Shown here one piece after another: positions 1 to 8,747 of a DNA stretch of 64,000 nucleotides; position 1 is the stretch's first letter, and each line of letters begins with the position of its first letter. The notes beneath the pieces are model-generated. The model worked only from the letters and a program-made list of their open reading frames with translations. It had not been told where the DNA came from and ran no database searches. Made by a program: the position numbers and the translations under genes. Source of the stretch: RBG-16-57-11 sp964503145 (GTDB lineage: Bacteria; Chloroflexota; Anaerolineae; Anaerolineales; UBA4823); the NCBI GenBank assembly GCA_964503145.1, contig CAZCYV010000008.1, positions 86,323 to 150,322 on the forward strand, written 5' to 3'.

Positions 1-614
1 GGCTGGGGCTGCCGGTGCAGGTGATCCCCAATCACATCGATTTGCCGCGCTACCCCTTCAAGCGCCGCGCCCGCCCGGCGCCGCGCCTGTTGTGGATGCG
101 CACCTTCCACCCGATCTACAATCCAGAAATGGCGCTGCGCGTCGTCGCCCGGCTGCGCCGGGAATATCCCGATGTCCATCTGGTCATGGCTGGTGCCGCT
201 GACATCTCTCTGGACGGCGTGAAGCGCATGGCCGAAGGCGACGGCCTGACGGCGCACGTGTCTTTCGCCGGTTTCCTGGACCAGGCGGCCAAGGTCCAGG
301 TCGCCAGCCAGCAGGACATCTATCTCAACACCAATCGCATCGACAACATGCCGGTGACGGTGATCGAAATGGCTGCCCTGGGGCTGCCGGTCGTCGCCAC
401 TCGCGTCGGCGGGCTGCCGGATCTGGTTACGGACGGGGTGAACGGCCTGCTGACGCCCGACGACGACGACCAGGCCATGGCGGATGCGGTGAAGCGCCTG
501 CTCAGCGAGCCTGGGCTGGCGGAGCGCCTGGCGCTGGCCGGGCGCGAGCTTGCCGAAAGCTGCTCCTGGGAGAAAGTCCGAGCGAGGTGGGAAGAGATGC
601 TTTTCTCCCTCTAA
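1..614 (+). CDS. Glycosyltransferase family 4, C-terminal part (5' truncated by window edge)
   Basis: The reading frame is open from base 3, so only the C-terminal two thirds of the gene is present. The first codons read LGLPVQVIPNHID, the usual linker into the nucleotide-sugar-binding domain of GT-B retaining glycosyltransferases. Further on come a Rossmann-like strand (HLVMAGA), the loop YLNTNRIDNMPVTVIEMAALGLPVVAT with the E-x7-E type acidic motif, and VGGLPDLVTDGVNGLL. In this family the C-terminal domain binds the NDP-sugar donor. It heads a polysaccharide cluster on the same strand, with 7 nt to the next start. The sugar and acceptor cannot be predicted. Confidence 0.88.
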   Translation, partial: LGLPVQVIPNHIDLPRYPFKRRARPAPRLLWMRTFHPIYNPEMALRVVARLRREYPDVHLVMAGAADISLDGVKRMAEGDGLTAHVSFAGFLDQAAKVQVASQQDIYLNTNRIDNMPVTVIEMAALGLPVVATRVGGLPDLVTDGVNGLLTPDDDDQAMADAVKRLLSEPGLAERLALAGRELAESCSWEKVRARWEEMLFSL

Positions 615-621
615 ACCTGAC

Positions 622-2031
622 ATGATGAGCATCGGCCTGAATCTCTATCATCGTTCCCCCTATTTTCTGCGCCAAATCATTGCCAGCGCGCGGGGCTATT
701 ATTTGCGCGCCTGGCGCTATGGCCCAGATCACGAAAAGGCCGTGGAGCAAGCGCTTGAGCGCGAGACATGGAGCCCAAGCCAATGGAAAGCATGGCAGGA
801 AGATCGGTTGGCCCACCTGTTGCACCGCGCGGTCAAACAGGTGCCATACTATCGCGAGGCCTGGGCCAGACGCCGGCGTAATCACGATAGAACCTCATGG
901 GAGTATCTTGAAAATTGGCCTACGCTGGAGAAAGAAGCTGTACGCCAGCGCCCGTTGGAATTTGTCGCTCAGGATTGCAATGTTCGGCGCATGTTTCACG
1001 AACATACCAGCGGAACGACCGGAAAATCGCTTGACCTATGGTGGAGCCGGGCGACGGTTCAGGAATGGTATGCACTATTTGAAGCACGTTGTCGCAGATG
1101 GCATGGCGTCTCTCGTCTTGACCGCTGGGCAATATTAGGCGGTCAGCTCGTAACGCCGGTAAATCAACGTCGTCCCCCTTTTTGGGTGTGGAATGCTGCG
1201 CTGAAACAATTGTATATGTCTTCATACCATCTGGCGCCCGATCTGATTCCTTCGTATCTGGATGCCCTGATCCAATATCGTGTCAGATACTTGTGGGGAT
1301 ACACTTCTTCTCTTTATGCACTGGCTCAGGAAGTTTTACGAATGGGGCGCAAGGATCTTCAGATGGCTGTTGTGGTCACAAATGCTGAACCGGTTTTTGA
1401 TTATCAGCGATCAACCATTGAAGCAGCCTTCCAATGTCCGCTCCGAGAAACTTATGGATTAGCGGAAATCGTTGCAGCAGCAAGCGAGTGTCCCGAAGGG
1501 GTTCTCCATTTGTGGCCTGAGGTGGGCATTGTCGAGATTCTCGAAAGCGATCCGGATCAAAACTCAGGAATGTGTGGTGAGCTGGTCTGCACGGGGTTGC
1601 TAAATACCGACATGCCCTTGATTCGCTACAAAACCGGGGACCGCGGCTGTCTGCCCAGGGAATCGCCGCTTTGCACATGCGGGCGCGGCTTGCCTCTGAT
1701 CCATTCAATCGAAGGCCGCGTAGATGACATCCTGTACACGCCAGACCGTCGCCGCATCGGCAGATTGGATACCGCTTTTAAGGCGCACTTACCCATCCGC
1801 GAAGCGCAGATCATCCAGGAAGCGCTGGGGCGCGTCCGAATTCGTTATGTCCCAGCGCAAGACTATTCACCCTCTGCCGGGCGCTCGATGATCGAACGCA
1901 TCCAGGCGCGCATGGGGCCAATCGAAGTAATTTTGGAGGAAGTGAACGAGATTCCGAGAGAAAAAAACGGCAAATTCCGAGCGGTGATTTGCCGTTTATC
2001 GGATGAAGAGAAACTGGCCTTGACCCGCTAA
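622..2031 (+). CDS. PaaK/CapK-like adenylate-forming ligase (phenylacetate-CoA ligase family)
   Basis: A protein of about 469 aa. The segment EHTSGTTGKSLDLWWS is the P-loop-like AMP-binding motif of the ANL superfamily; LRETYGLAEIV is the second adenylate motif, and RYKTGDRG with the following Cys cluster (CTCGRG) fits the phenylacetate-CoA ligase/CapK branch. CapK-type members recur in exopolysaccharide loci, where their substrate is usually unknown; the cluster context suggests acyl or aryl decoration of the polymer. I chose ATG 622 (or 625) because an upstream extension would run back through the previous glycosyltransferase. The stretch around 950-1600 is visibly more AT-rich than its neighbours. 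Confidence 0.8.
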   Translation: MMSIGLNLYHRSPYFLRQIIASARGYYLRAWRYGPDHEKAVEQALERETWSPSQWKAWQEDRLAHLLHRAVKQVPYYREAWARRRRNHDRTSWEYLENWPTLEKEAVRQRPLEFVAQDCNVRRMFHEHTSGTTGKSLDLWWSRATVQEWYALFEARCRRWHGVSRLDRWAILGGQLVTPVNQRRPPFWVWNAALKQLYMSSYHLAPDLIPSYLDALIQYRVRYLWGYTSSLYALAQEVLRMGRKDLQMAVVVTNAEPVFDYQRSTIEAAFQCPLRETYGLAEIVAAASECPEGVLHLWPEVGIVEILESDPDQNSGMCGELVCTGLLNTDMPLIRYKTGDRGCLPRESPLCTCGRGLPLIHSIEGRVDDILYTPDRRRIGRLDTAFKAHLPIREAQIIQEALGRVRIRYVPAQDYSPSAGRSMIERIQARMGPIEVILEEVNEIPREKNGKFRAVICRLSDEEKLALTR

Positions 2032-2035
2032 AAGC

Positions 2036-2743
2036 ATGAAGCAAAAGAAGATTATTCTGCTGTTATGTACGCTGCTCATTGCAGCAGTACTGGCACTCCC
2101 GTTTTGGAAAACTGCCGCTTCTGTCTTCCTGCGCAACCGCCTGGCGCTGCAAACCGCGCGCGGCTTACTGGCCGGCGCGCCGCTGCCCGATGCCAGCCGG
2201 TTTTCCGCCCTGGCCGAAGACTGCCGGGCAAGCTGGCTGCTGGGATTCCTGGAGCACCAGGGGGAGCCCCGCCCGACCCTGAACGCCTCCTGGCAGCGCG
2301 CCATCCGGTGCAATCCACAACGCGTCGAACTGCTAGCGGCGCTTTTTGCCGATGATCTGGATTTCGCCCGCCAGGTCAACGCCGCCCAACCGAACAACGC
2401 CGAGGGCTGGTTCTGGGTGGCAGGGCTGGTCTCGGCTGATCAACCGCAAGAAGCGCTGGAATATTACCGCCGCGGCCTGGCAATCGATCCTGGAGACAGC
2501 CGCCGCTGGACCTATGTGGGAGACCTGTTGACGGAGGTGGAAGACCTGTCGGGGGCGCTGGAGGCCTATCTCATGGCCTGCAAAACGGGCGACGCTGGGG
2601 CAAACGGTTGCCTACGAGCCGGGGGGACGGCCGAGAAGATGGGCGATTTTCACGCCGCCATACGCTATTATCGTATGTCTCATTTCTCCGGAGCGTGGGA
2701 GCGCGCCGAAAGACTCGAAAAACTGCTCCAGGGGCAGCCATAA
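2036..2743 (+). CDS. Membrane-anchored TPR-repeat protein
   Basis: A 235-aa protein that starts with Lys residues and one hydrophobic segment (residues about 6-25), consistent with an N-terminal membrane anchor. The second half contains tetratricopeptide-like repeats, for example NAEGWFWVAGLV / PQEALEYYRRGLAIDPGD / RRWTYVGDLL. Such proteins mediate protein contacts and recur in polysaccharide clusters of this kind. The gene starts 4 nt after the preceding stop and is followed by a GT39-like gene, so it is probably co-transcribed. No specific function can be assigned. Confidence 0.75.
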   Translation: MKQKKIILLLCTLLIAAVLALPFWKTAASVFLRNRLALQTARGLLAGAPLPDASRFSALAEDCRASWLLGFLEHQGEPRPTLNASWQRAIRCNPQRVELLAALFADDLDFARQVNAAQPNNAEGWFWVAGLVSADQPQEALEYYRRGLAIDPGDSRRWTYVGDLLTEVEDLSGALEAYLMACKTGDAGANGCLRAGGTAEKMGDFHAAIRYYRMSHFSGAWERAERLEKLLQGQP

Positions 2744-2775
2744 TCGCCCTCGCCGCCCCCGCCACGCCGCCGAAG

Positions 2776-4032
2776 ATGTCAAACCGAGTTAAAATCGCCC
2801 TGGTCGTCTTCGCCCTATCGATCCTGGTCACCGCCGCCTTTTGGGCTGCGCTGCCAGTGAGCTGGCGCAGCAATGAAAGCAGCGATTATCTTTACTTCTA
2901 CGCGCCCGTGGCGCAGCGGCTGCTGGCAGGGCAGGGCATCACGCTGGCGGATGGCGAGCTGGCAACCCGCTACCCGCCCGGCTATCCGCTGTTGCTGGCC
3001 GGCGTTTTCGCTCTGGCAGAACTGCTGGACCTCCCCCAGGAGACGGTCTTGGGCGGGTTCATCCTGCTGTGCTCGGGGTTGTCTTCCACGCTGCTCTTCC
3101 TGCTGGCGAGCCGGGTTTTTGACCTGCGCCTGGGGTTCGCCAGCGCCCTGCTGTGGATGACCTATCCTTTCAACCTGTGGCTGACCAAGCAGCCCAATAG
3201 CGAGATTCCGTTCATGGTTTTGTTCTTCGCCAGCGCGTTCCTGATATGGCGTTGCCTGAACGCAGCCTCCCCGCGCCGAGGCGAAGCCCTGATGGGGGGC
3301 TTGCTGGCCGGGGCGGCGGCCTTGATCCGCCCCATCGCCATCGGGTCGGCTGGTCTGTATGCTGCTTTCTTCCTGCTCTGGCCCGGCCGGAGCATGTCCA
3401 GGCGTCTATCTGGGGCCGCGGCGATCGTGGCAGGCTTCCTGATCGTCGCTCTGCCGTGGGAGATCGCCATGTACCGCCAGACCCAACAGGTGATCCCGTT
3501 GAGCACAGGCGGCGCGCCCAGCCTGTGGGATGGGCTGACCTTCGCCGTAGATGACGATTATCAACCTGCCAGCCGCATCCCTGCCAGCGCCAGGAGCCTG
3601 ATGCGCGATCTCTTCGAGCGCAGCCCCGAAGCGGCCAGGGCTAGCCTGGCAGGGGCGACGCGGATTTTGATCGAGGAAGCCGCACAGAATCCGCTAGGCG
3701 CCTGGCAGTTGCTGGGGCTGAAAGCCGCGCGAAGCTGGTACGGCACCGAGAGCGGCCGGCTGGAGCCGATCAACGCCCTCATTCAATGTGCCTATCTGAT
3801 TGCAATCGCCTGGGGCAGCCTGAGCGCCTGGCAGAACGGCGGGGCACAAAGGCGCTATCTGGTTTTTATCGCATTGCTGGCGCTATATTTCTGGGCCATG
3901 ACTATTGCGGTGCTGTCGATCTTGCGCTACATGACGCCGGCGATGGGCCTGCTGATCACACTCATCCCGGCAGGAATCGTTCGTTTCCCTGGCATTCAAG
4001 CGGCGCTGGATCGCTGGATTCCAATCGGTTAG
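2776..4032 (+). CDS. GT39/ArnT-like polytopic glycosyltransferase
   Basis: A protein of about 418 aa with roughly ten hydrophobic segments. After the first segment comes ESSDYLYFYAPVAQRLLAGQGITL and then TRYPPGYPLLLAG, the layout of PMT_2/GT39 enzymes, whose first periplasmic loop carries the catalytic acidic residue and the YPPGYP motif. Such enzymes transfer sugars from a polyprenyl-phosphate donor at the outer face of the membrane. ATG 2776 was chosen because a longer frame would overlap the TPR gene and add a non-hydrophobic, Arg-rich stretch. The next gene starts 2 nt after the stop. Confidence 0.78.
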   Translation: MSNRVKIALVVFALSILVTAAFWAALPVSWRSNESSDYLYFYAPVAQRLLAGQGITLADGELATRYPPGYPLLLAGVFALAELLDLPQETVLGGFILLCSGLSSTLLFLLASRVFDLRLGFASALLWMTYPFNLWLTKQPNSEIPFMVLFFASAFLIWRCLNAASPRRGEALMGGLLAGAAALIRPIAIGSAGLYAAFFLLWPGRSMSRRLSGAAAIVAGFLIVALPWEIAMYRQTQQVIPLSTGGAPSLWDGLTFAVDDDYQPASRIPASARSLMRDLFERSPEAARASLAGATRILIEEAAQNPLGAWQLLGLKAARSWYGTESGRLEPINALIQCAYLIAIAWGSLSAWQNGGAQRRYLVFIALLALYFWAMTIAVLSILRYMTPAMGLLITLIPAGIVRFPGIQAALDRWIPIG

Positions 4033-4034
4033 AC

Positions 4035-5099
4035 ATGGAAACCAGCGATTCGCCCCCCTTTGTGAGTGTTCTCATGCCGGTGCGAAACGAGGCGGCCCAC
4101 ATCCGCCGCAGCCTGCAGGCGGTGCTGGCGCAGGATTATCCTGCCGAGCGCATCGAGGTAATCGTGGCGGACGGCGGCTCCACCGACGGGACGCGCCAGA
4201 TGATCGGTGAACTCCAGGCGCGCTTCCCGCAGATTCGGTTGATCGACAACCCAGGCAAGATCGTCTCCACCGGCCTCAATCTGGCGCTGGCTCAGGCGCG
4301 GGGCGAAATCATCGTGCGCGTGGATGGGCATTGCGAGATCGCGCCGGATTACGTATCTGCAGCAGTGGAGACGCTTAAGCGAACTGGGGCGGATCTGGTT
4401 GGAGGCCCGATGCGTGCTGAAGGAAAAAGTAACCTTGCAAAAGCGATATCGTTTGCGACCAGTACACCCTTTGGGGTCGGGGGTTCCCGTTTTCACTATG
4501 CTAGTAAAGAGGAATATGTCGATACAGTATATTTGGGTGTGTGTTGGAGGAATTTGTTTAATATAATTGGCGGATTTGACAATGAGATGGTGCGAAACCA
4601 AGATGATGAATTTAGCTACAGGCTATTAAAGAGTGGTGGAAAAATTGTCTGTAATCCCGCCATTCGATCAACTTATTACAATCGCTCGTCTTTATTTGCA
4701 TTGTGGCGGCAGTATTACCAATATGGCTATTGGAAAGTGCGCGTGTTTCAAAAACACCCCCGCCAGATGCGCCTGCGCCAGTTCATCCCGCCTGCCCTGG
4801 TGGGCGGGATAATCGCATCGACTGTGCTGGGGGCGTTCTACCCACCAGGCCGCTTGCTGCTGGGCTTCCTGGTTGGAGCCTATCTGCTGGCGAACCTGAC
4901 CGCCTCCTTCTGGACGGCGGCGCGTCGCGGCTGGCAATATCTGCCGGCGCTCCCGCTGATCTACGCCGCCCTGCACCTGAGCTATGGGTCAGGTTTTCTG
5001 GTGGGCCTGGCGCGGTTCGCCCACCGCTGGGGAGATCGCCAGGCCTGGACAAAGCCGGATGCCAAAGCCAAAATCGAGCCAGACAACGCCAACGGCTGA
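4035..5099 (+). CDS. Glycosyltransferase family 2 (ExoA-like, membrane-anchored)
   Basis: A protein of about 354 aa. It begins FVSVLMPVRNEAAHIRRSLQAVL, then VIVADGGSTDGT (nucleotide-sugar binding) and GEIIVRVDGHCE (the DxD-like metal site), followed by the NQDDEFSYRL catalytic-base region and C-terminal hydrophobic helices. This is the GT-A fold of inverting GT2 enzymes, most like succinoglycan-type ExoA. The codons between about 4425 and 4740 are strikingly AT-rich compared with both flanks of the same gene, while the frame and motifs stay intact. The 3' end overlaps the following methyltransferase by 41 nt. Confidence 0.85.
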   Translation: METSDSPPFVSVLMPVRNEAAHIRRSLQAVLAQDYPAERIEVIVADGGSTDGTRQMIGELQARFPQIRLIDNPGKIVSTGLNLALAQARGEIIVRVDGHCEIAPDYVSAAVETLKRTGADLVGGPMRAEGKSNLAKAISFATSTPFGVGGSRFHYASKEEYVDTVYLGVCWRNLFNIIGGFDNEMVRNQDDEFSYRLLKSGGKIVCNPAIRSTYYNRSSLFALWRQYYQYGYWKVRVFQKHPRQMRLRQFIPPALVGGIIASTVLGAFYPPGRLLLGFLVGAYLLANLTASFWTAARRGWQYLPALPLIYAALHLSYGSGFLVGLARFAHRWGDRQAWTKPDAKAKIEPDNANG

Positions 5100-5808
5100 C
5101 CTGGAACGCCTGCGCGCCGAATACGCCGCGCGGGAACAGCGGCTTGCCGGCAGCGACCGCTATTCGCTCTACAGCCCAGGCGATCTGTTCATCTGGCAGG
5201 GACGACAGCGCGCTTTGCTGGCGCTGCTGCGGCGTTGGGGTTATGAACCGCTGAGCAGTTATCGGATTCTGGAGGTCGGGTGCGGCCAGGGTGGGGTTCT
5301 GCATGAGCTGCTAAGCTACGGCGCAAGCCCAGCGCAGTTATTCGGCTGTGACTTGCTCCTGGACCGATTACAAGTTGCGCGCCAGCGCTTACCGCATCTA
5401 TCCTTGGCCTGCGCCGACGGACAATCTCTGCCCTACCCGAGCTGCGCGTTCGATCTGGAGCTACAATTCACGGTCTTTTCGTCGATCCTGGATGATCGGA
5501 TCAGGCAGAGTATCGCTGCAGAGATGCTGCGCGTCCTGCGCCCTGGTGGAGTGATTGTGTGGTACGACTTCTGGGTGAACCCACTGAACCCTCAAACGCG
5601 TGGCATCCGACCGCAGGAGGTGCGCCAGCTCTTTCCTGGCTGCCGCTATGAATTCAAGCGCATCACCCTGGCGCCGCCGCTCGTCCGCCGCCTGGCGCCC
5701 ATCTCCTGGCAGTTCTGCCTGATGTTGGAGAAAGCCAGGATTTTGAACACCCATTTTCTGGCGGCAATTCACAAGCCAGCAGACCCGATTTTGGAACAAG
5801 GTCAATAA
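5059..5808 (+). CDS. Class I SAM-dependent methyltransferase
   Basis: About 249 aa. Motif I is LEVGCGQGG (residues 71-79) and the acidic post-I position is in GCDLLLDRL; CADGQSLPYPSCAFDL is the usual motif II region. These define the SAM-binding Rossmann fold of class I methyltransferases. It lies at the end of the first half of the polysaccharide cluster and overlaps the preceding glycosyltransferase, so it probably methylates a sugar or a lipid intermediate; the acceptor is not predictable. The ATG at 5059 keeps the whole domain; upstream sequence in this frame is the antiphase reading of the GT2 gene. Confidence 0.82.
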   Translation: MPKPKSSQTTPTADLERLRAEYAAREQRLAGSDRYSLYSPGDLFIWQGRQRALLALLRRWGYEPLSSYRILEVGCGQGGVLHELLSYGASPAQLFGCDLLLDRLQVARQRLPHLSLACADGQSLPYPSCAFDLELQFTVFSSILDDRIRQSIAAEMLRVLRPGGVIVWYDFWVNPLNPQTRGIRPQEVRQLFPGCRYEFKRITLAPPLVRRLAPISWQFCLMLEKARILNTHFLAAIHKPADPILEQGQ

Positions 5809-5820
5809 ACGGTTTATAAT
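5791..5820 (+). promoter_or_regulatory. Sigma70-type promoter for the second half of the polysaccharide cluster
   Basis: TTGGAA (5791-5796) and TATAAT (5815-5820) are separated by 18 nt. The -35 box lies inside the end of the methyltransferase gene. Transcription should start near 5827, leaving a leader of about 60 nt before the sugar-transferase gene at 5888. Confidence 0.6.
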
Positions 5821-5887
5821 GTGTTCCTAATCTTAGCAGGCTCGATTCCTGCATCATTCATAGAAGCGCTTTCATAGGAGCCTTTTC

Positions 5888-7687
5888 ATGGCTCAATCGA
5901 CAATTCCTTATCCCAGCACCATCTATCGGCCAGCGGCGCGCCGCGGCCGACTTCGGCAATTGGATGACCGGCTCAAACGGATGTTCGACATCTTGTTTGC
6001 CGGTATGGGGCTGCTGCTGCTTTCCCCGATTTTCCTGTATCTGATCCTGCGCATCCGGCGCGATTCGCCGGGGCCGGTGTTTTACCGCGGCCAGAGGGTC
6101 GGGCGCAACGGAAAGACCTTCCACATCCTGAAGTTCCGCACCATGTACGAGACCCCGCAGAGCTACCAGGGGCCGCGGGTCACCGCCCGAGATGACCCGC
6201 GGGTGACGCCCTTCGGCCGCTGGCTGCGTGCCACCAAGCTGAACGAGCTGCCGCAACTGTGGAACGTCCTCAAAGGGGAGATGAGCTTCGTAGGCCCGCG
6301 CCCCGAGGATCCAGACATCGTGGCCGCGTGGCCGCAGGAGGTGCGCGCAGAGATCTTGTCGGTTCGCCCGGGGATCACCAGTCCGGCGTCTGTGCTCTAC
6401 CACGATGAAGAGAGCCGGCTGGCCGCCGATCGGGTCATGGATATTTACCTGGATGAAATCCTGCCCAGCAAGCTGCGCCTGGATCAGCTCTACGTGCGTT
6501 ATCGCTCCATTTGGGGCGACCTGGATATCTTGTTCTGGACGGCTCTAGTGCTGCTGCCGCAGGTGAAAGAATATGCACCACCAGAGGGGAAATTGTTTAT
6601 CGGGCCGGTCACCCGCCTAGTGCAGCGGCATATGAGCTGGTTCCTGGCGGACACCCTGATCACCCTGGCGGCCATGGGGGCCACGGGTCTGTTCTGGCGC
6701 TCGCTCGGGCCATTGAACGTCGGCTGGATGCCTGCGTTCATCCTGGCGCTGAGCTTCGCCATCTTGTTCAGCCTGACCAACGCCGCGCTAGGCGTGAATC
6801 GCATCGACTGGTCGCGCGCGGCCGCCAGCGACGCGCTCGACCTGCTGCCCGGAGCTGCCCTGGCGACGGCGCTGGCGGTTCTATTCAATTACTTCTATCC
6901 CATTCAGTTGGTTGCACTCCTTTATGGCGGAAAACTGCCCGACTGGCTGACGCGCCCTCTCTTGCCCAGCGGTCTGATCCTGATCGCATCCCTGCTGGCG
7001 CTTTTGGGCTTTGTTTCCGTGCGCTATCGCACCCGGTTGATCACCGGCCTGGCCGCCCGCTGGGTGGGCTGGAGAAACGCCGTCCCCGCAGCTCAGGAGC
7101 GGGTTTTGATCATCGGCGGCGGCGAGACCGGTCGCTTTGCCGCCTGGATACTCAGCCAGGGGCGCTATGCCAACACCTTTCGCGTTGTCGGCTTTGTGGA
7201 TGATGACCTGCACAAGCAGGACACGCGCATCCAGGGCACCCAGGTGCTCGGCTCTCGAACCCAGATTCCTGAAATCGTCGCCCAACAAGACATCGGAATC
7301 ATCATCTTCGCTATTCACAATATCAACCCAGGCGAACGCCGAGAGCTGCTGGACATCTGCAGTTCAACCCAGGCGCGAGTGGTGCTTTTTCCCAATATCC
7401 CCGCGGCGCTGAGCAGTTTGGCAAATCAACCAAAAGATTTGCCTGAAAAACCTGGGCTTCAATCTTACGGACTCTTGGAAACCGACCAGACAGGCCGCCT
7501 GCCGTGCAATCTGTGTTTGGTTAAAATATCGCCAATCAAAGTGGATAGTTGGTTGGCGCAGCTCGAAGAAACCGCCAGCGGCGGCGATCTGGAAGCGTTA
7601 CGCGGTCAAATCCATGAGCTGCGCGCCCAGCTGCGCGGGGATGTCTCAGTCCAGGTAGCAGCGAACCTGGCGAAACAGGAGCGTTGA
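5888..7687 (+). CDS. Initiating sugar-phosphate transferase fused to a C-terminal membrane/Rossmann module
   Basis: A 599-aa protein. Residues about 32-210 are a bacterial sugar transferase domain (one hydrophobic segment followed by VFYRGQRVGRNGKTFHILKFRTM, LNELPQLWNVLKGEMSFVGPRPE and VRPGITSP), which moves a sugar phosphate onto undecaprenyl phosphate. Residues about 250-385 contain four hydrophobic segments and residues about 400-500 an NAD-type Rossmann fold (VLIIGGGETG, VVGFVDDD), the CoA_binding_3-like module that normally stands at the N-terminus of WcaJ or WbpM-like proteins. The order is therefore inverted. A Shine-Dalgarno-like AGGAG lies 9 nt upstream. It shares an operon with the LegB-type dehydratase that follows. 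Confidence 0.85.
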   Translation: MAQSTIPYPSTIYRPAARRGRLRQLDDRLKRMFDILFAGMGLLLLSPIFLYLILRIRRDSPGPVFYRGQRVGRNGKTFHILKFRTMYETPQSYQGPRVTARDDPRVTPFGRWLRATKLNELPQLWNVLKGEMSFVGPRPEDPDIVAAWPQEVRAEILSVRPGITSPASVLYHDEESRLAADRVMDIYLDEILPSKLRLDQLYVRYRSIWGDLDILFWTALVLLPQVKEYAPPEGKLFIGPVTRLVQRHMSWFLADTLITLAAMGATGLFWRSLGPLNVGWMPAFILALSFAILFSLTNAALGVNRIDWSRAAASDALDLLPGAALATALAVLFNYFYPIQLVALLYGGKLPDWLTRPLLPSGLILIASLLALLGFVSVRYRTRLITGLAARWVGWRNAVPAAQERVLIIGGGETGRFAAWILSQGRYANTFRVVGFVDDDLHKQDTRIQGTQVLGSRTQIPEIVAQQDIGIIIFAIHNINPGERRELLDICSSTQARVVLFPNIPAALSSLANQPKDLPEKPGLQSYGLLETDQTGRLPCNLCLVKISPIKVDSWLAQLEETASGGDLEALRGQIHELRAQLRGDVSVQVAANLAKQER

Positions 7688-7689
7688 GG

Positions 7690-8688
7690 GTGGCAGATCA
7701 CTTCTGGCAGGGGGCGCCGGTGCTGGTCACCGGCGCGGGTGGGTTCATCGCCAGCCATCTGGTCGAGACCCTGGTTTCGCAAGGCGCACGGGTGCGCGCA
7801 TTCGTGCGCTACAACTCGCGCGGCGATCCGGGGCTGCTCTCCCTGCTGCCTGCTGAAACGCTGGCGCAGGTCGAGATCGTGGCCGGAGACCTGCGTGACC
7901 TGCCCGCCGTCCAACAGGCTATGGATGGCGTTTCCCATGTCTTTCACCTGGGCGCGCTGATCGCCATCCCCTATTCCTATGTCCACCCAGCCGAAGTCGT
8001 GGAGACCAATGTGATCGGCACCTTGAACGTGCTGCTGGCGGCGCGCCAGAGCAGGATCAAGCGGCTCGTGCATACTTCCACCAGCGAGGTCTATGGCACG
8101 GCCCAGCGGGTGCCCATCGATGAAAGCCACCCCTTGCAGGGACAATCCCCGTACTCGGCCAGCAAGATCGGCGCGGATAAGCTGGCGGAAAGCTTCTACC
8201 GCTCCTTCGATCTGCCAGTTGTCACGCTGCGGCCCTTTAACACCTATGGGCCGCGCCAATCGGCCCGCGCGGTCATCCCGACGATCATCCTCCAGGCACT
8301 GACCCAGGATACGATCCGCCTGGGCAACCTGGACGCCCGGCGCGACCTAACTTACGTCTCCGACACGGTAGATGGCTTCTTACGCGTCGCCCAAACGCCC
8401 GGCGTGGAGGGCGAAACCTTCAACCTGGGCTGCGGGATGGAGGTGCGCATCGGCGACCTGGCGCAGCAGATTATCGAACTGATCGGCCGAAAGGTGAGCA
8501 TCACCATCGAGCCGGAGCGGTTGCGCCCCGAAAAGAGCGAAGTGCAGCAGCTGCTCTCCGATAACCGCCGCGCTTTCGAGCGCCTGGGCTGGCAGCCGCG
8601 CGTCGGCTTGCGCCAGGGGCTCCTGCAGACGATCGACTGGATACGCGCCAATCTGCATCGTTATCACACCACAGATTATCAAGTCTGA
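7690..8688 (+). CDS. LegB-like NAD-dependent nucleotide-sugar 4,6-dehydratase (extended SDR)
   Basis: About 332 aa. The N-terminus has the TGAGGFIA dinucleotide motif (residues 14-21), the centre has HTSTSEVYGTAQ and the catalytic YSASK (Tyr about 155), followed by RPFNTYGPRQSARAVIPTII. These stretches are very close to what I remember of LegB from legionaminic acid synthesis, which dehydrates an NDP-GlcNAc to the 4-keto-6-deoxy sugar. GTG 7690 was chosen because AGGAG at 7677-7681 is 8 nt upstream; a TTG at 7684 overlapping the previous stop is the alternative. The neighbouring nucleotidyltransferase and aminotransferase complete a three-step route. Confidence 0.82.
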   Translation: MADHFWQGAPVLVTGAGGFIASHLVETLVSQGARVRAFVRYNSRGDPGLLSLLPAETLAQVEIVAGDLRDLPAVQQAMDGVSHVFHLGALIAIPYSYVHPAEVVETNVIGTLNVLLAARQSRIKRLVHTSTSEVYGTAQRVPIDESHPLQGQSPYSASKIGADKLAESFYRSFDLPVVTLRPFNTYGPRQSARAVIPTIILQALTQDTIRLGNLDARRDLTYVSDTVDGFLRVAQTPGVEGETFNLGCGMEVRIGDLAQQIIELIGRKVSITIEPERLRPEKSEVQQLLSDNRRAFERLGWQPRVGLRQGLLQTIDWIRANLHRYHTTDYQV

Positions 8689-8747
8689 GCTATCTTCACA
8701 GAAGATTTGATCGGTTTCTTCATTCCTTGCAATGGTTGAGGTAGAAC

